A DNA stretch of 64,000 nucleotides from Atopsyche davidsoni (taxonomy: Eukaryota; Arthropoda; Insecta; Trichoptera; Hydrobiosidae), in NCBI GenBank assembly GCA_022113835.1, contig JAILWY010000003.1, positions 12,113,501 to 12,177,500 on the forward strand, read 5' to 3'. Positions 39,081 to 51,089 of this stretch are shown in pieces. The notes beneath the pieces were generated by a model. It was not told where the DNA came from. It made no database searches and was given only the letters and a program-made list of their open reading frames with translations. Position 1 is the stretch's first letter. Every line of letters begins with the position of its first letter. A program made the translations under genes and the position numbers.

Positions 39081-39452
39081 TGACAAAAATATTCGCGATG
39101 GGCTAATGGAATTGTATTACACCATATTAAAATACCACATATGAATAATTCAAGAGTTTCTTCAGGTTTAAAAGTTTAAGAAAGCCTTTGAAAACGAATC
39201 AAACTAGTCACTAACGGACTTGAATTTTATCGGCAGAATATAATATTACTGCGTCCCAGCCATTTGGTTAATTTATTATGATATTGATATCGAAATTTAA
39301 TGTCTGAACAGGCTTTATAATTTACGAGCTGCTCCTCACAATCAGCGCAGCTCGCAGGGTCTCCAGGATTACTTCCATCGAGAGCTCCGGCGCTGATGCG
39401 ATTTTAGCTGCTCGGCTCGTCCTTTTGTTTGCTCAGGGGCGCCGGGGGCTCG

Positions 39453-39561
39453 TCCCGGCCCTGCCCCGGCCCTGCCCCGGCCCTGCCCCGGCCCTGCCCC
39501 GGCCCTGCCCCGGCCCTGCCCCGGCCCTGTCCCTTCCCTGCCCCGGCCCTGTCCCCTCCCT
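39453..39561. repeat. 11-bp GC-rich minisatellite (CCCCGGCCCTG)n
   Basis: About ten copies of ccccggccctg, the last ones diverged (cccttccctg, cccctccctg). Open frames through it on both strands (Pro-Gly or Gly-Gln-Gly repeats) are a product of the period not being a multiple of 3 and are not genes. Confidence 0.9.
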
Positions 39562-39719
39562 GGCTTCATACAGCGTGTTTTTTTGCGGCCAGGTAGAGAC
39601 GCCACAGAGAGGACGCATAACGAAATATATACGTCCTTGCCCGTAGAGATCGGAAGTCGGTAGCAAAGAGCAGTGTCAAACTGAAGTTAATATTCAATTT
39701 TCTTTTTACATGCATGCAG

Positions 39720-40845
39720 TAGTAACAAAAGTAAAAATCGGTCAGAAAATGCAATTAAATTTATTGTAATAATATGATATGCTACCCCGAATAAGAAACC
39801 CATTCGTATCCCAAAAAACCACTAGACCTCAAGTCTGTTAAAATATTGGTGAAAAATCCAGACGAACAAATATAGACGCTTTATAAGACATTTGTGCTCT
39901 TTTATCAATTTAAACTCACGATATAATGAAACTCTGAAAGCAAATATTGCTCGTTTCGGAAAACAAAATTTACCCTTAAAGAGTAAAATACAATAAAAAT
40001 ATGAAATAAGTATTGTAACTAAGTAAAATAAACGCGCTCAAAATATCACCTCAAATAATAAAAAAAAGACTACAACTTTCAAACAGCTATTACCAGCAAT
40101 ATTCATAAAACAATATAAATGTTTAACTATTAAATTATTGTTTAATATCAAATGATATTTAATCGTAAACCCTTGCATAGATTTTGTAGAAGAAGTCAAT
40201 GAAAGGCGAAAGCGCCTCCAAGCCATTAACATTTGTTTTTTTGTGTATATTTTTTTAGCTCACGTTTTTTTTAGAATATTCACAATTTTTTTGTACGCTG
40301 AAGTATGTTTTATTCGCATGAGAGCAGAGCACTATAATTTCACCAAAAACACCAGCCATTTTTAAAAGCAGAGGTAATCCCGTACCATTAATTATGGCCG
40401 GCTTCCACAGGCGGCTTTGTGTCTTTGTGGAAATATGAGTCTTCCGGTAAAAGGATACAAAAATGCAATAAACACATTAGCATCCGGCCGGGATGATGAC
40501 CACCCCTGCTGCACGAGCGCTGCGAGGGGTTTACCACCCCTGGTGCTCGACTACCCCTTTTAGAAGCTCGCTGGACCACTTCAGTACTGAAACATAACTG
40601 GAAAAGTACGAATTTCAAGCGAGTAATATCTATTTAAATTTGAAAAAAAAAATGAATTTTAATATATAATATATTATCAGCGTACGAAAACTTTGTGTTA
40701 CCGATGACAATGAAAGTCGAAAAAAAAACTATGAGAGGCTTTTAATCATTTTCGCCCGGTTTGGTGTCAGTATTGTATCATTATGAAATCTCAACGAACT
40801 CATCTAATATTTAAAACAACTGTAGCTTTGTTATTAATGGTTTAT
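39720..40845. other. AT-rich, no gene seen
   Basis: Stop-dense. A short GC-richer patch at 40480-40560 (catccggccgggatgatgac) has no frame. Confidence 0.4.
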
Positions 40846-41420
40846 ATAATAATGCTATTGGGCAGCAGCAATACGCAGACTTTTCCTTCCAATATAGAAT
40901 TGTTTTTTAATAAAATACTTGACTGATTTTCTACATGTTCGTTTTTATTTGTGACCGGTTTCGCCAACCTTTCACGTTGGCATTATCAAACAGAGTGAGA
41001 TTTTATATAATAATAAGCAATTAGGTAACCAATTGTTAGAGCCCTTACCACCTGACAATCATTCTCTCTCTTTCCAACAACCTCTCCCTCTAACAATTGT
41101 TTACCTAATTGCTTATTATTATATAAAATCTCACTCTGTTTGATAATGCCAACGTGAAAGGTTGTCGAAACCGGTCACAAATAAAAACGAACATGTTGAA
41201 AATCACTCAAGTATTTTATTCAAAAATATTAAAATGGAATTCCACCAAGTACTCTCTGTCAAAAATATTGAATTTCTTAATATAAAATTTCTATGTAGAA
41301 GGACCCACTACACTATTTTGCCCTTAGAAAACCATGAACACTGGTTCAGCATGAGTATAAACTCAGTGAAATGGTCGCCAACCTCCTCTGAGGAGAAGCA
41401 CTTGATGAAGAAGTGTCTAC
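40846..41420 (+). repeat. Dispersed repeat family M, copy split by a foldback element
   Basis: 40846-40906 matches the aatgctattgggcagcagca block; 41223-41420 matches the ggacccactacac, ccttagaaaaccatgaacac and tggtcgccaacctcctctga tail. The foldback element 40907-41222 was inserted into it. Confidence 0.6.
40907..41222. mobile_element. Foldback MITE with arms of about 130 bp
   Basis: The left arm (aataaaatacttga...acatgttcgtttttatttgt gaccggtttcg, then aacctttcacgttggcatta and attaggtaa) is matched almost base for base by the reverse complement of the right arm. The unique centre is about 55 bp of pyrimidine-rich DNA (tctctctctttccaacaacc). No coding potential. Arms share the cctttcacgttggcattatc core with the small element in CCT3 intron 6. 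Confidence 0.85.
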
Positions 41421-41539
41421 AATCATCTGTAATTAGGGATGGTGTTAACTATGAAGACCTTCATTTATAAAAGGGGGTAGTATTGTAACATAAAGCATCG
41501 ATACACGAATTATCGATTTTAATTATTAGTTGGTATCAC

Positions 41540-42000
41540 GATGATATTTTTCTGAGAGTTTCTTTAATCAATTTTCAATACATGAAAAAATGTACACAAA
41601 AATCAATAATATATTTAACAAGTGCGTGTATTGTCTTAATTAAATAGACTTTAAAAATAATAATATCCAGATCGGATTTAAATGCTTCACTCAGTACTTT
41701 GTGTTTAAAGTCTAGTATTGCAAGTCACACAATATTTAATTGGCACAATAAGTAAGTTGTTTCATTTATAGGATATGCTTGTTAAAAATTATTGCCTATT
41801 ACTAGTGATTCGTTGGTATAATTGGTAATGCACCGGCCATGTAAGCTTGGGATGTGGGTTCAAATCCCGCACGATGATATTTTTCTAAGAGTTTCTTTAA
41901 TAATTATCAATCAATAAAACCTGTATAGGCAAAATCGTACTTCCTGTGAGACGGTCATCACAAAAATCAATAATATATTTAATTATTAGAATTGTGACGA
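41540..42000 (+). repeat. tRNA-related composite repeat, near-complete copy
   Basis: Order: agagtttctttaatcaa, body (aagtgcgtgtattgtcttaa, ccagatcggatttaaatgct), tRNA-like module 41805-41874 (A box ttggtataattggtaatgc, T arm gatgtgggttcaaatcccgc), then again agagtttctttaa and the start of a second body (cgtacttcctgtgagacgg). The layout is that of a partial tandem dimer. Confidence 0.7.
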
Positions 42001-42082
42001 CTGCACTCGATTGCGTTTCAGCACAGCCTTGCACATATATCATTACATCAAATAGGCCTTATGGAGCGACCCCCGCTGAAAG

Positions 42083-42143
42083 CTCGCCCCCTCTCGCCCC
42101 CACTCGCCCCCACTCGCCCCCACTCGCCCCCACTCGCCCCCAC
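42083..42143. repeat. 10-bp C-rich minisatellite (CACTCGCCCC)n
   Basis: About five to six copies with one early variant (ctctcgcccc). It sits in a GC-rich patch that continues to about 42300. Confidence 0.8.
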
Positions 42144-42319
42144 CGGCACTCAGTCGGCCGTCGCAGCCAAAAAGTCCAAAAAATGTCAGCCGAGGAGAAT
42201 TTGATTTGCAATTAAAATGGCGTTTGAAGCAGTCGAGGGGGGCGAGCGGACCCCATATGCCGAGTGAACTGACCTTAGGTTTTGCAACGCAACTGACAAC
42301 CGACCAACAAATTGCGATC

Positions 42320-43588
42320 GACCGTTTTTTTCTATAAAACGCCCATTAGCATTTATAGTGCTGTGTTTGTCGGCGACATCGCGAAAAAAAAATGGATATC
42401 GCACTACACACGATACACTTTTTTGGTCGATTTTCAGTTGATAAATTCATCATTCTAGTTAGAGTTTCAGTTATTATACTAGAATCCGAAAATATGATTT
42501 TTAATAAGGGGAAGATTATCGTACAAACAATTTTATTTAATAAATCTAGATTTTTTTACATCATTCTTCGTAATTGACATTTAACAAGAAACGTGGTGCA
42601 ATTAAATTAAATATTGCTAGACAACGAATATTTAATGGGGAATCAAAAGGCACCTTCAAAGGGCTCACATTTTTTTTTATGCAAAAGGATTAATTCAATT
42701 TTGCGATTGTCAAACGGTCGCAGAATTTTAAGAATGGTATTTAATAAAAGTGGTAATTCTTTATTTACCTGTAGGTTGAGTAACCGTTGAATAAAATTTA
42801 ACTGATGGTTACACGATATGCTTAAATGCAGGAGTAACGATTTTGGGATTCAGGTTTTTTTGAAATGATATTTCATTTCATGACTCAACATATAAAACAC
42901 TGAATTAATTTAAAATGGTATAAAAGAAATCGTGCACGTCGTCAAAGTATTCATACTATATCCGTGGATTGGGCAATTTTTAATTAAACTGGTCCATTGT
43001 CAGACTGTGTGCCTGGATGCGGAGGGGATTGATCTCGGGTTTCGATTAATTGCAACTTTCGATGGAGAATTCAGGAGAGATATCACACAAAATCTTAAAT
43101 TGCACGATGTGACTATATAAATATATATAATAGAGAAGAAAAAACTATAAAATTAAGAAAAATCAAATCGTTTATAATTTCCGTAATTATAGATTAGGTA
43201 ACCATATGAATTGCTGCTTTTGGAAATATTTTTTTGATGAAAAACTTTTTGTAACTTTTATAAGAAAACACGGCAAAAGTATTCAAGAACTATTCAATAA
43301 TTTTATAACAATCTACTGATTTATATCTACAATATTGGACAGTGCGAAAATATTGCTGATCACTAGTGGTTTCCCGTCTACCCTTTAGGCATTGATACAT
43401 TATGATGTAATAAACCCATTCCATCGAATAATGCACGAGCCCGGACGAATGTCGGTATCGGTGAAATGATTTAAATTAACAAACGCATTAAAATTACAAA
43501 ATGATCAGTTAATTAAAAAGTCGCTAATCGGAATACCATCAGTAGAGGCGAGTCATAAATCACTCGACCAAATATGTCAGCCAAATGA
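42320..43588. other. AT-rich, no gene seen
   Basis: No frame with family features, no obvious repeat. Confidence 0.4.
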
Positions 43589-43870
43589 GTGGCGCTCGGC
43601 CCCAGGGCCCCCCGCCCCCCCCCCGGGCCCGTCCGAGGGTGTTTTATTGTCATTTTAATAAAATTATTCGCGACGGGGATGACAGGAACCGGGACAAGCG
43701 GGGGAAGGGAGGGGGAGAGGGGGGCGCGACGCCATTTTCATAAAAATCTCGTCAGAAAGCGGAAGCCCGCGCCGCTTATTGCGTTTCAGGCGAGTGTGTT
43801 CATGAAATATCATTTTAAAAGCTTTTCGAGAGACGTCTGCGTTGCCCGCGCATCGAGCATGTGTGCCGTG
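43589..43870. other. GC-rich non-coding island 3
   Basis: Purine/G-rich centre (ggggaagggagggggagagg) flanked by conserved-looking mixed sequence. A 128-codon frame crosses it but ends in AT-rich DNA and has no recognisable domain. Candidate regulatory island. Confidence 0.35.
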
Positions 43871-43987
43871 TTTGTCCATGGCAACATCGACACCTTGAGA
43901 AGTTTGCGCGTCGACACAGTACCCCATAAGCAATTGACACAAGTGTTTTTTAAATTAGTTATGAAATTACACTGATCTTATCTTCCC

Positions 43988-44421
43988 CGCTCTCGCCATT
44001 CTGTTGCTTGTGCATGGCTGCCATTCTGTACCCTGAGCGTGTGTTAAAGAGTAGTGGACTTGGAATGATTGTGGAGGGATGTGCTCTGGAAGAACCTTGT
44101 CGAGGTGGTATTGTTTCTGTAGCTGGCTGTAGATCGAGTATTAGATCTAAACGCCAGAGCTTTGTAAGGAAAGGATTATATAATAATGCTATTGAGCAGC
44201 AGCAATACGCAAACTTTTCCTTTCAATATAACCCGGGGATACACTATTTTCTATCTAGAAAACCATGGACACTGGTTCTGCATATAAATTTATGCAGAAC
44301 CCACTACACAACTACACTATTTTCCCCTTAGAAAACCATGAACACTGACTCAGCATGAGTATATGCTCAGTGAAATGGTCGCCAACCTACTCTGAGGAGA
44401 GGCACTGGATGAAGAAGAATG
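43988..44421 (+). repeat. Dispersed repeat family M, best plus copy
   Basis: Contains in order cgctctcgccattctgttgc, attctgtaccctgagcgtgt, a tag-rich block, aacgccagagctttgtaagg, gctattgagcagcagcaata, ataacccggggatacac, ccttagaaaaccatgaacac and the tail gaggagaggcactggatgaa. The doubled accatg(g/a)acactg segment suggests a small internal duplication. Confidence 0.7.
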
Positions 44422-44426
44422 ATCTC

Positions 44427-44608
44427 CATAGGTTCCCAACCTTTTATTGACCACCGCCCCCTTAACAAGAAAAAAAAATTCCAACGCTCCCTTTGACATA
44501 ACAGTAATAATTATACCAATTTTTTTCCATATAAAAATACCATACAGGTATTTCATAACGCCCCCCATTTTCCCTTGGACCCGCCACCGCCCGCGTTGGA
44601 AACCTATG
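44427..44608. mobile_element. Short nonautonomous hAT-like element
   Basis: Ends CATAGGTTCCCAACC and, as reverse complement, CATAGGTTTCCAACGCG. The centre is AT-rich with flanking C-rich tracts. It abuts the 3' tail of a family M copy. Confidence 0.55.
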
Positions 44609-44619
44609 ATCTAAACACG

Positions 44620-45879
44620 CATTATTGATAGTATTTTTTTTAATATCTGGTTTTTTTATGAGTACAAGAAAGTCTTGCCAATTTATTTAATTATTCAAGT
44701 ATTGAATATTACAGAATAATAGTTGTTCTGCCTCAAGCCTCGCGAGTCGCGCCCCGGCGGGTATTTGCGCGATGTTTGCTGTCTACGTGAAGCATCTCTC
44801 CCATGAATTTCTATTCAATTATCAATCGCCCTGTCCGGCTATTTGTTTGCCGCCCCCTCCCCCTACAACCCCCACCCTTCCAACCCTCCCCACCCCTCCC
44901 CGCAACCATAGACAATGATGTCTCGTCACAGATACCAGAGACAACAACCCCGAAGCGCTCCCCATGGTTCTTCAATCAGCAGGTGCTCTCTTGTCCTTTC
45001 AGTTCGTCTAATAAATTTCAAGGCATTTCCACGACCGTTTTGACAATAAATAAGTTTGTAAGTTTTGGCAGCCGTGGTTATTAGAAAACCTTGGGTTTTC
45101 GGGTGTATAGCCGCGTTTTTTTAATGAAATTTTAGATGTAAAGATTCCGACACTGAAACGATCGCGAACAATCAAAAGCGCAGTATTTTTCACTGAAACA
45201 AATTCAAAATTACATTTACTAAATATATCTTACTTGAAGATATTTTCCTTCTTAACTCCTTAATTGTTTTTTATTTTCTATTTATCACATTTTTCTGCTT
45301 ATTTTTTGGTATTTTGACATGAGTTTTAGGAACAAAGTTTTCTCATTTGAGCGAAAATATGATGTATAAAAAGAAAATAACAAAAAAACTTTTTCGAATA
45401 AATAAAATTTATCGTAAATGTATGCAGCACAACAGAATTTAAAGTATTTTGTTGCTTTTTATATCATCATAAGTATTAATTTCAATTAAATTACAAAGAA
45501 AAAGAGGTGATTAGTTTTTTTTATTATATTTTGATTTAACCCGATGAAGCCTCCGAAAATGGAAAATATTTTTTTTTTTACTTCTTTCGTTAACAACTTA
45601 TCATTTGGCTTATTTTATATGGGGTAATTAAAATCTTAAATATATTTAATTCTTCCTGATAATAAAATCGAGCTATTTACTAAAAAAATCAAATTTATTG
45701 GATGACGATGTACCGCCAGTCATTCAAGGGTATTTGTAAACGTATTGAAAATTCATCACAGTCCTACACAGTCCCAATACTCAAAATAACAGTAGTCGTG
45801 TATAAAGCGAATGTGTAATCAAACATAATCTCTCTGAAATTATCCAATAACACGGCATTAGGTAGGAGCACAGGGTATA
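44620..45879. other. Mostly AT-rich with a pyrimidine tract
   Basis: 44830-44910 is a C-rich low-complexity tract (ccctccccctac, cccacccctcccc). The rest is AT-rich; no frame supported. Confidence 0.4.
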
Positions 45880-46090
45880 TGGGCGGTTACATGCAATCTC
45901 GACGGCAAGTAATCCTGAAGAGCCCTTAATCTCAAGTGTCGGGGTGGGGTGGCTCTGGGGGTAGTAATTAATTAAAGCCTCGACTGACGATTCATTTAAT
46001 CCAATCTTTATATTCAGACAGCATCCCGCGGCTAATTAAGGGAAGGCGTCTGCTCAGCCTGTTTTGTAAATTTGTCAACACCATTTTGAG
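45880..46090. promoter_or_regulatory. Candidate enhancer-like island with homeodomain sites
   Basis: Low-repeat island with overlapping TAATTA sites at 45965-45974, TAATCC (Otx/Bicoid-type) at 45997-46002 and TAATTA at 46033-46038, embedded in GC-richer DNA. Clusters of such sites occur in developmental enhancers; function here is inference. Confidence 0.35.
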
Positions 46091-46937
46091 ACCGACGTGA
46101 AAAGTTAAGGATAGCAAAAATATTTAAATTTTATAGAAAGAAATACGTTTTTGTACATGAATTTGGCTGAAAAAGAACTTCAGCTTGCCCAAATGTTTAT
46201 TTACTTACTTAATTTACTGTTTATTAGATTAATTTGTACATAAATAAATCAAATTATTTTCATAGTGGTTAGTAGAAAACTCAAAGCGTCTTTTCGAACA
46301 TCAAGACGTCTGAAATCCAAAGAAACTAATAATTTTTATCATTGTATCCAGAAACTTAATCAATTCAGTGTGTCAAAAAATAAATTATTGATATTTTTAA
46401 TTGAAGAAGATAAAAATGTTTCAATGCTTACTAATTTTTGTTTGTAATATATAAAAGTTATGCAAAAAAATAATCAATCTTATTCATTATGAAAAATATG
46501 TGAGGTTTCATTTATTAAACAAATCCAAATAAACGAAGAAAAAAAAAAGCGTTTTCCTTGGTTTGTTATGAAAGAGAATCAGAATAACTCAATTGTGTAT
46601 TAATTTCTTGCGCATATATTTGTAAGTGAATATTTTAAGTAAAATTTCGTAGCCGTGAATATAAACCACCACAATAAAAGAACGGAGTAAAAATAAATGA
46701 TCGACTAGCTTTAGCTTTAGATTTAGCTTTAAATGAGGGTTCTTGGATGTTAAGTCGCGCTTTTGTACATTTCATGCCTTTGACTTGTTTTGATATAAAT
46801 AAAAAATATATATATCTTGGCGATGGCTCATGTATTGGAATTAAAACGGAGTCTGGAGCCAAAATGAAGCAAGGACGTGAGTAAATCTAATAATTATCAT
46901 TGTTTTAAAGCAGAGCTGCGCGTGATGGCGGTATTAA

Positions 46938-47337
46938 GAGGGTGGCTCAATAAGTACCCGAGTTGAGAATTAGTTTTTATTTAAACGTAATTTCATTTTA
47001 GCACCATGCACGTTTCCCGATGTGTCAGTTATCTTTGATCCCGCTACTAAAAAAAGATTTATCAAACTCTTCAAAATATGGTTCATTTGGAAATGATGCC
47101 TTGTTTTTATATTTTGGCGACTAGGAAAAGGTCGCAGGAAGTTAAGCTTGGACATTTTGCAATCAAAGCTATTCGGGAGCAAAGGCTCTGGATGAGGGAA
47201 TGGATACAATGTCATGAGAGACAAATTTTAAAATCAACACGAAGCTTTCTTCAATGGGTGTGAAGTTTTGTATGGCGTTGTTTGATAGATGGTAGTGCCG
47301 TTTGTATTAAAACTCTGGTACTTTCTGATCCACCCTC
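46938..47337. mobile_element. Deleted mariner-type element (400 bp)
   Basis: Left end GAGGGTGGCTCAATAAGTAC; right end, reverse complemented, GAGGGTGGATCAGAAAGTAC, agreeing at 17 of 20 positions. The interior has no intact transposase. The TA target duplication is not preserved clearly. Confidence 0.6.
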
Positions 47338-47689
47338 GCATATTCCCTCCGGCCTCACGACCGAGGTGGCTCTGGCAACAGTGTATAACCAAGATATGTC
47401 CAAATAGAGACCACAGAGCGCCGGCGTCGCGGCGCTCTGCACATGTTATTTTTCCCTTGCAGATGTGAAGCGTTATTCAGTTAACAAGCAAATACGGAGA
47501 GAATACCTCCGGCGTGATATATACTATATAGCGTGTCTTCCGAATGTGATAACCAACGATAATTAAATACCTAATAAATCGACATATACGAAATGACGGT
47601 AAAAATCCTTTCGAGACACAGCCGTTGTCAAATAATAGTTTGCGTTTTCGCTACATCTGTAATCATCGTTTTTTTCACAAAGTCGGATT

Positions 47690-47760
47690 GAATACGGCGC
47701 CAGATAACGATATCCGGGAAGTGTGGGTTAAAATCTCACACGCGTCTAAAAATAAAGGGT
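47690..47760 (+). repeat. Decayed tRNA-like fragment
   Basis: gtgtgggttaaaatctcaca resembles a T arm with one changed base in the loop, preceded by ccgggaa. No full cloverleaf can be drawn; probably a remnant of the composite tRNA repeat or another SINE. Confidence 0.3.
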
Positions 47761-48140
47761 TTTGAAGGAACCTGCCTACTGTAGGTTCACATGTAGCTGA
47801 TTATCAAGTGAATCGGTATTGCAGTCGTGTAGCGTCAAATAGCTCGTCACGTTTAAAATCAAAGAGGAGGCAGGACCGCGGAATGTTTATCTGTCTTGTG
47901 ATGCAGAATGATGATTCCATGAAATGACCAAAAAAAAGAAATTGTTTGATTTTATATCAGTCTGCAGTGGTTTTCCAGCGCCACTCGAGACGCAGTACCC
48001 GAGTTGCAGGCGCGCTGTATGAGATCATATCTCAAATCTTGAGTCTCTGTAAAGTGATTCAAGATTTGCGATGCGCCGAGAGAGCCGCGGATTGTGCGGT
48101 GGGGGGGGGGTGCCAGTGGGGGCGAGGGCGGGAGTGCGAG

Positions 48141-48215
48141 TGGGGGTGGGGGTGGGGGTGGGGGTGGGGGTGGGGGTGGGGGTGGGGGTGGGGGTGGGGG
48201 TGGGGGTGGGGGTAG
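48141..48215 (+). repeat. (GGGGGT)n array, G-quadruplex-prone
   Basis: About twelve perfect GGGGGT units on the plus strand, preceded by other G runs from 48100. Glycine/tryptophan or Thr/Pro open frames through it are artefacts. The repeat could form stable G-quadruplexes on the plus strand. Confidence 0.9.
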
Positions 48216-48839
48216 GGGAGGCCCCCATTAGCGGGGGGCAGCCGTAGTGCTGGGGCGCGAGCGTGTGGAGAAACGGATTCAGCGCAGTATAAAGAGCACG
48301 ATAAAACCTGATGTTATTAAATCTACCAGTGTTAAGCCATCTGGAAGCTGGTGGAATATTTCAGATGAGGTTTTTTTCATGTAAGAACACCCTTAAGTAC
48401 AGCATGGAAATCACATTCACCCGATGACGTGCGGCCCGTGTATGAAGAAAAGTTATATGCCTTTGAATATTTAAAAAAAAAATATTCTTTTATATTTTTA
48501 AAATGTTTACAATAGGAATATGTAAAATATAATTTTTATCCTTTTATATTTACTACGTAAATTTAATTATTTTATGGTCGTGTGGTCTGTAAGCTACTGT
48601 GCTTTTACAGGTGCATTGAATACGCGGCTTCAGATGTAACTATATAAAAAAATGTGAACGTGAAAAATACAACTAGCAAATAGCCAAGCACATCTCACTT
48701 TTATCACCTGCCTTAGTTGAGTTGATGGTATACTATCAAAATATTTAGTATTTTTGATACAAATCGACTCTTCTAATTGACACGCCGCAGCACTTTAGCG
48801 ATGTGTGCTTTACCCAAAATATTACTGAATTTTGATACC

Positions 48840-49100
48840 GAGTACATTGCGTGGCTGGGGGTGCATCTCTACTCGCAAGCCAGCGAGTGTAGTGTGAACA
48901 ATTCTCTCACCGTTACCTGACAACTGACAGTGGGGGCAGGGGATGTTCACAATGGGGGGTGAAGCGGGCGGGGGTGCTAAGCGGCCCTGCCAACATTAGA
49001 ATGCATCTTCATTGAAACCAGCCAGGCAGGCCTGCCACCTTGAGGGGAACATCACTAGCAGGCGTGGTTTGCACTCAGCCGTGCCAGGCTCGGCAGATAC
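48840..49100. other. GC-rich non-coding island 4
   Basis: Includes a perfect 12-bp palindrome GGCAGGCCTGCC at 49025-49036 and several G-rich words. Not repeated in the window. Confidence 0.35.
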
Positions 49101-49248
49101 CTAATACTCGTGCACAATTTCTATTTTATGCATTCTTACAGTCGATTACTCTAGTGTGGTCTCTTTATTGCGGTTTTATGACTCTACAGGTATAAATATA
49201 CAATCATCACACACGGATCGAATGATTATAATTTATCAAACGAATGTT

Positions 49249-49385
49249 TAGAAGGACCCGGGAACCCACTACACGACTACACTATTTTCCCCTTAGAAAA
49301 CCATGAACACTGGCTCAGCATGAGTATATGCTCAGTGAAATGATCGCTAACCTCCTCTGAGGAGATGCACTTGATGAAAAATAAT
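49249..49385 (+). repeat. Dispersed repeat family M, 3' fragment
   Basis: agaaggacccgggaacccac, ccttagaaaaccatgaacac, agcatgagtatatgctcagt and the tail gaggagatgcacttgatgaa. Confidence 0.65.
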
Positions 49386-49779
49386 TAAATGAATTCATCA
49401 GCCGTGATACGCAAAATCATTCTAACACTGCATAATATTCACTTATTGCATATGCTAAATATTTTTTTTATCTATTTGAATTATTGATATTTCTTTTTTG
49501 ATACTCTGTGTTTATATACACTGAAATTTTAAAACTGATGAGCGCTGTTGTCACGCAATATTTCAGAATACTTCCCAAAAGCTCAGACTTAACCTAACCT
49601 TGTTGATGGATGATTTACAATCGCATCATGCAAAGACAACACAAAGATTTAAACCTGTATTTGAAAACATGCATCAGAAAGGCTTGTTTAAAGTATTAAA
49701 TAACCAGGTTAATTAAACATTATATAGTATTTATAATTCCGCGTCATAATTACTATAAATCGTCGGCCCACATAGCTCG

Positions 49780-49925
49780 TTACCGGAGAATCAATATCCC
49801 TCAGCAGCCGCGCTCTCCCCCGGCGGGAATCTTTCCAGATGTCTATCTTTAAATTCTCCGCGGTCTCCCCTATCGGAGGATTAGCTGCCACTGAGAGACG
49901 CGGCGACTTTACAATACAAACCAAG
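49780..49925. other. GC-rich non-coding island 5
   Basis: Contains cagcagccgcgctctccccc and ggcgggaatc in AT-rich surroundings. No gene called. Confidence 0.3.
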
Positions 49926-50650
49926 GAGGTAGTGCTAATATTTTGAAACATTAAATAATAATTATTTTTAAAAAATATGTAAATATAAAAACAAGATTTT
50001 CAAATTACAAAAAAAGCTTGTACAGAGTACAATCATCTTAAATCGTTTTTGCTGTATTTTGAGTGCCAATTGATATATTTCCCCACACATATTAGTTTTG
50101 CCGACAATCTTGGCTGTCAAGCGACGATGGTGAAAGCATGATTTTTTTATTATATCATATAGCGGATACCCGGCGTGTGCTACTACGCTGTTTTAGTGCT
50201 GTTGAGGAGTTTCAGCAGCTCTTGCTGTAGTAGCTCTGATTCGAACTTGTTCTAGACGTGCTTCATGTTTTTCTGGTTTTTCTTACTGCTCAACCTTTTT
50301 GAATCCAAACGCACTTCTTGTTGTCCGGCAGTTTCGGCTGTTTCGCATCTGTTGTATTTCTTCCAATTACAGCTCTTTTCGGTATATATATATTTTTTTT
50401 GATAGCCTCAAATGATAAAACTCTCCGTTTTAAATGACAGATCAGTGATTTTATTTTGAAAGTCCGTATTATGCGCGATCTTCACAATGTTCTTTTTTCA
50501 AATTTTTTGCGAGGAACGATGTCGACTATACAGATGTTGAAAATTTTTGTATGGAAAATGCAAAAAATCGACCTAATATTAATTAGTCTATTAAGACTGA
50601 ATGTATTTAATGCATTGTTTTAATGGTCTAAAACCATCTTAGTATTATTG

Positions 50651-51022
50651 AATTTCAAATGAAACCAGTTTGGGCCACATCGGTTGGATGATTCTAAAGC
50701 TTTACGCAGCCTCATATGCGCTGATTTTTGAGTTTGTGTTTTATATATATAGATTAATGACAGTTCTGTGTTTTTTTGTTGTGGCAGCCTGCATTATGCA
50801 ACGGCAACTTCATACTAATATTTACAAACATCAAGATCAGTGTTTTTTTTGTTGGCAGCCTGCGTATACGCGAAAATGTTAGTTCCTTTTTTGAAATGTC
50901 AAAATGTCAAAAACTCAAACCACCTCAGTATTTTTGGCTTTCAAATGAAACCGGTTTGGGGCACATCGGTTGGATGATTTTAAAGCTGAGCGCAGCCAAA
51001 TAACCGTCGGTTTTTTAGTTTG

Positions 51023-51079
<57 letters not shown>
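50651..51079 (+). repeat. Two direct copies of a 95-bp segment and an (AT)n tract
   Basis: tttcaaatgaaaccagtttg..cacatcggttggatgattct occurs at about 50654 and again, with few changes, at about 50940; both are followed by agtttgtgttttatatata. The spacer also holds two copies of ggcagcctgc. The second copy ends in a 50-bp (TA)n run (51028-51079). Looks like a tandem segment of an unclassified repeat. Confidence 0.6.
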
Positions 51080-51082
<3 letters not shown>

Positions 51083-51089
51083 GTTCGTG

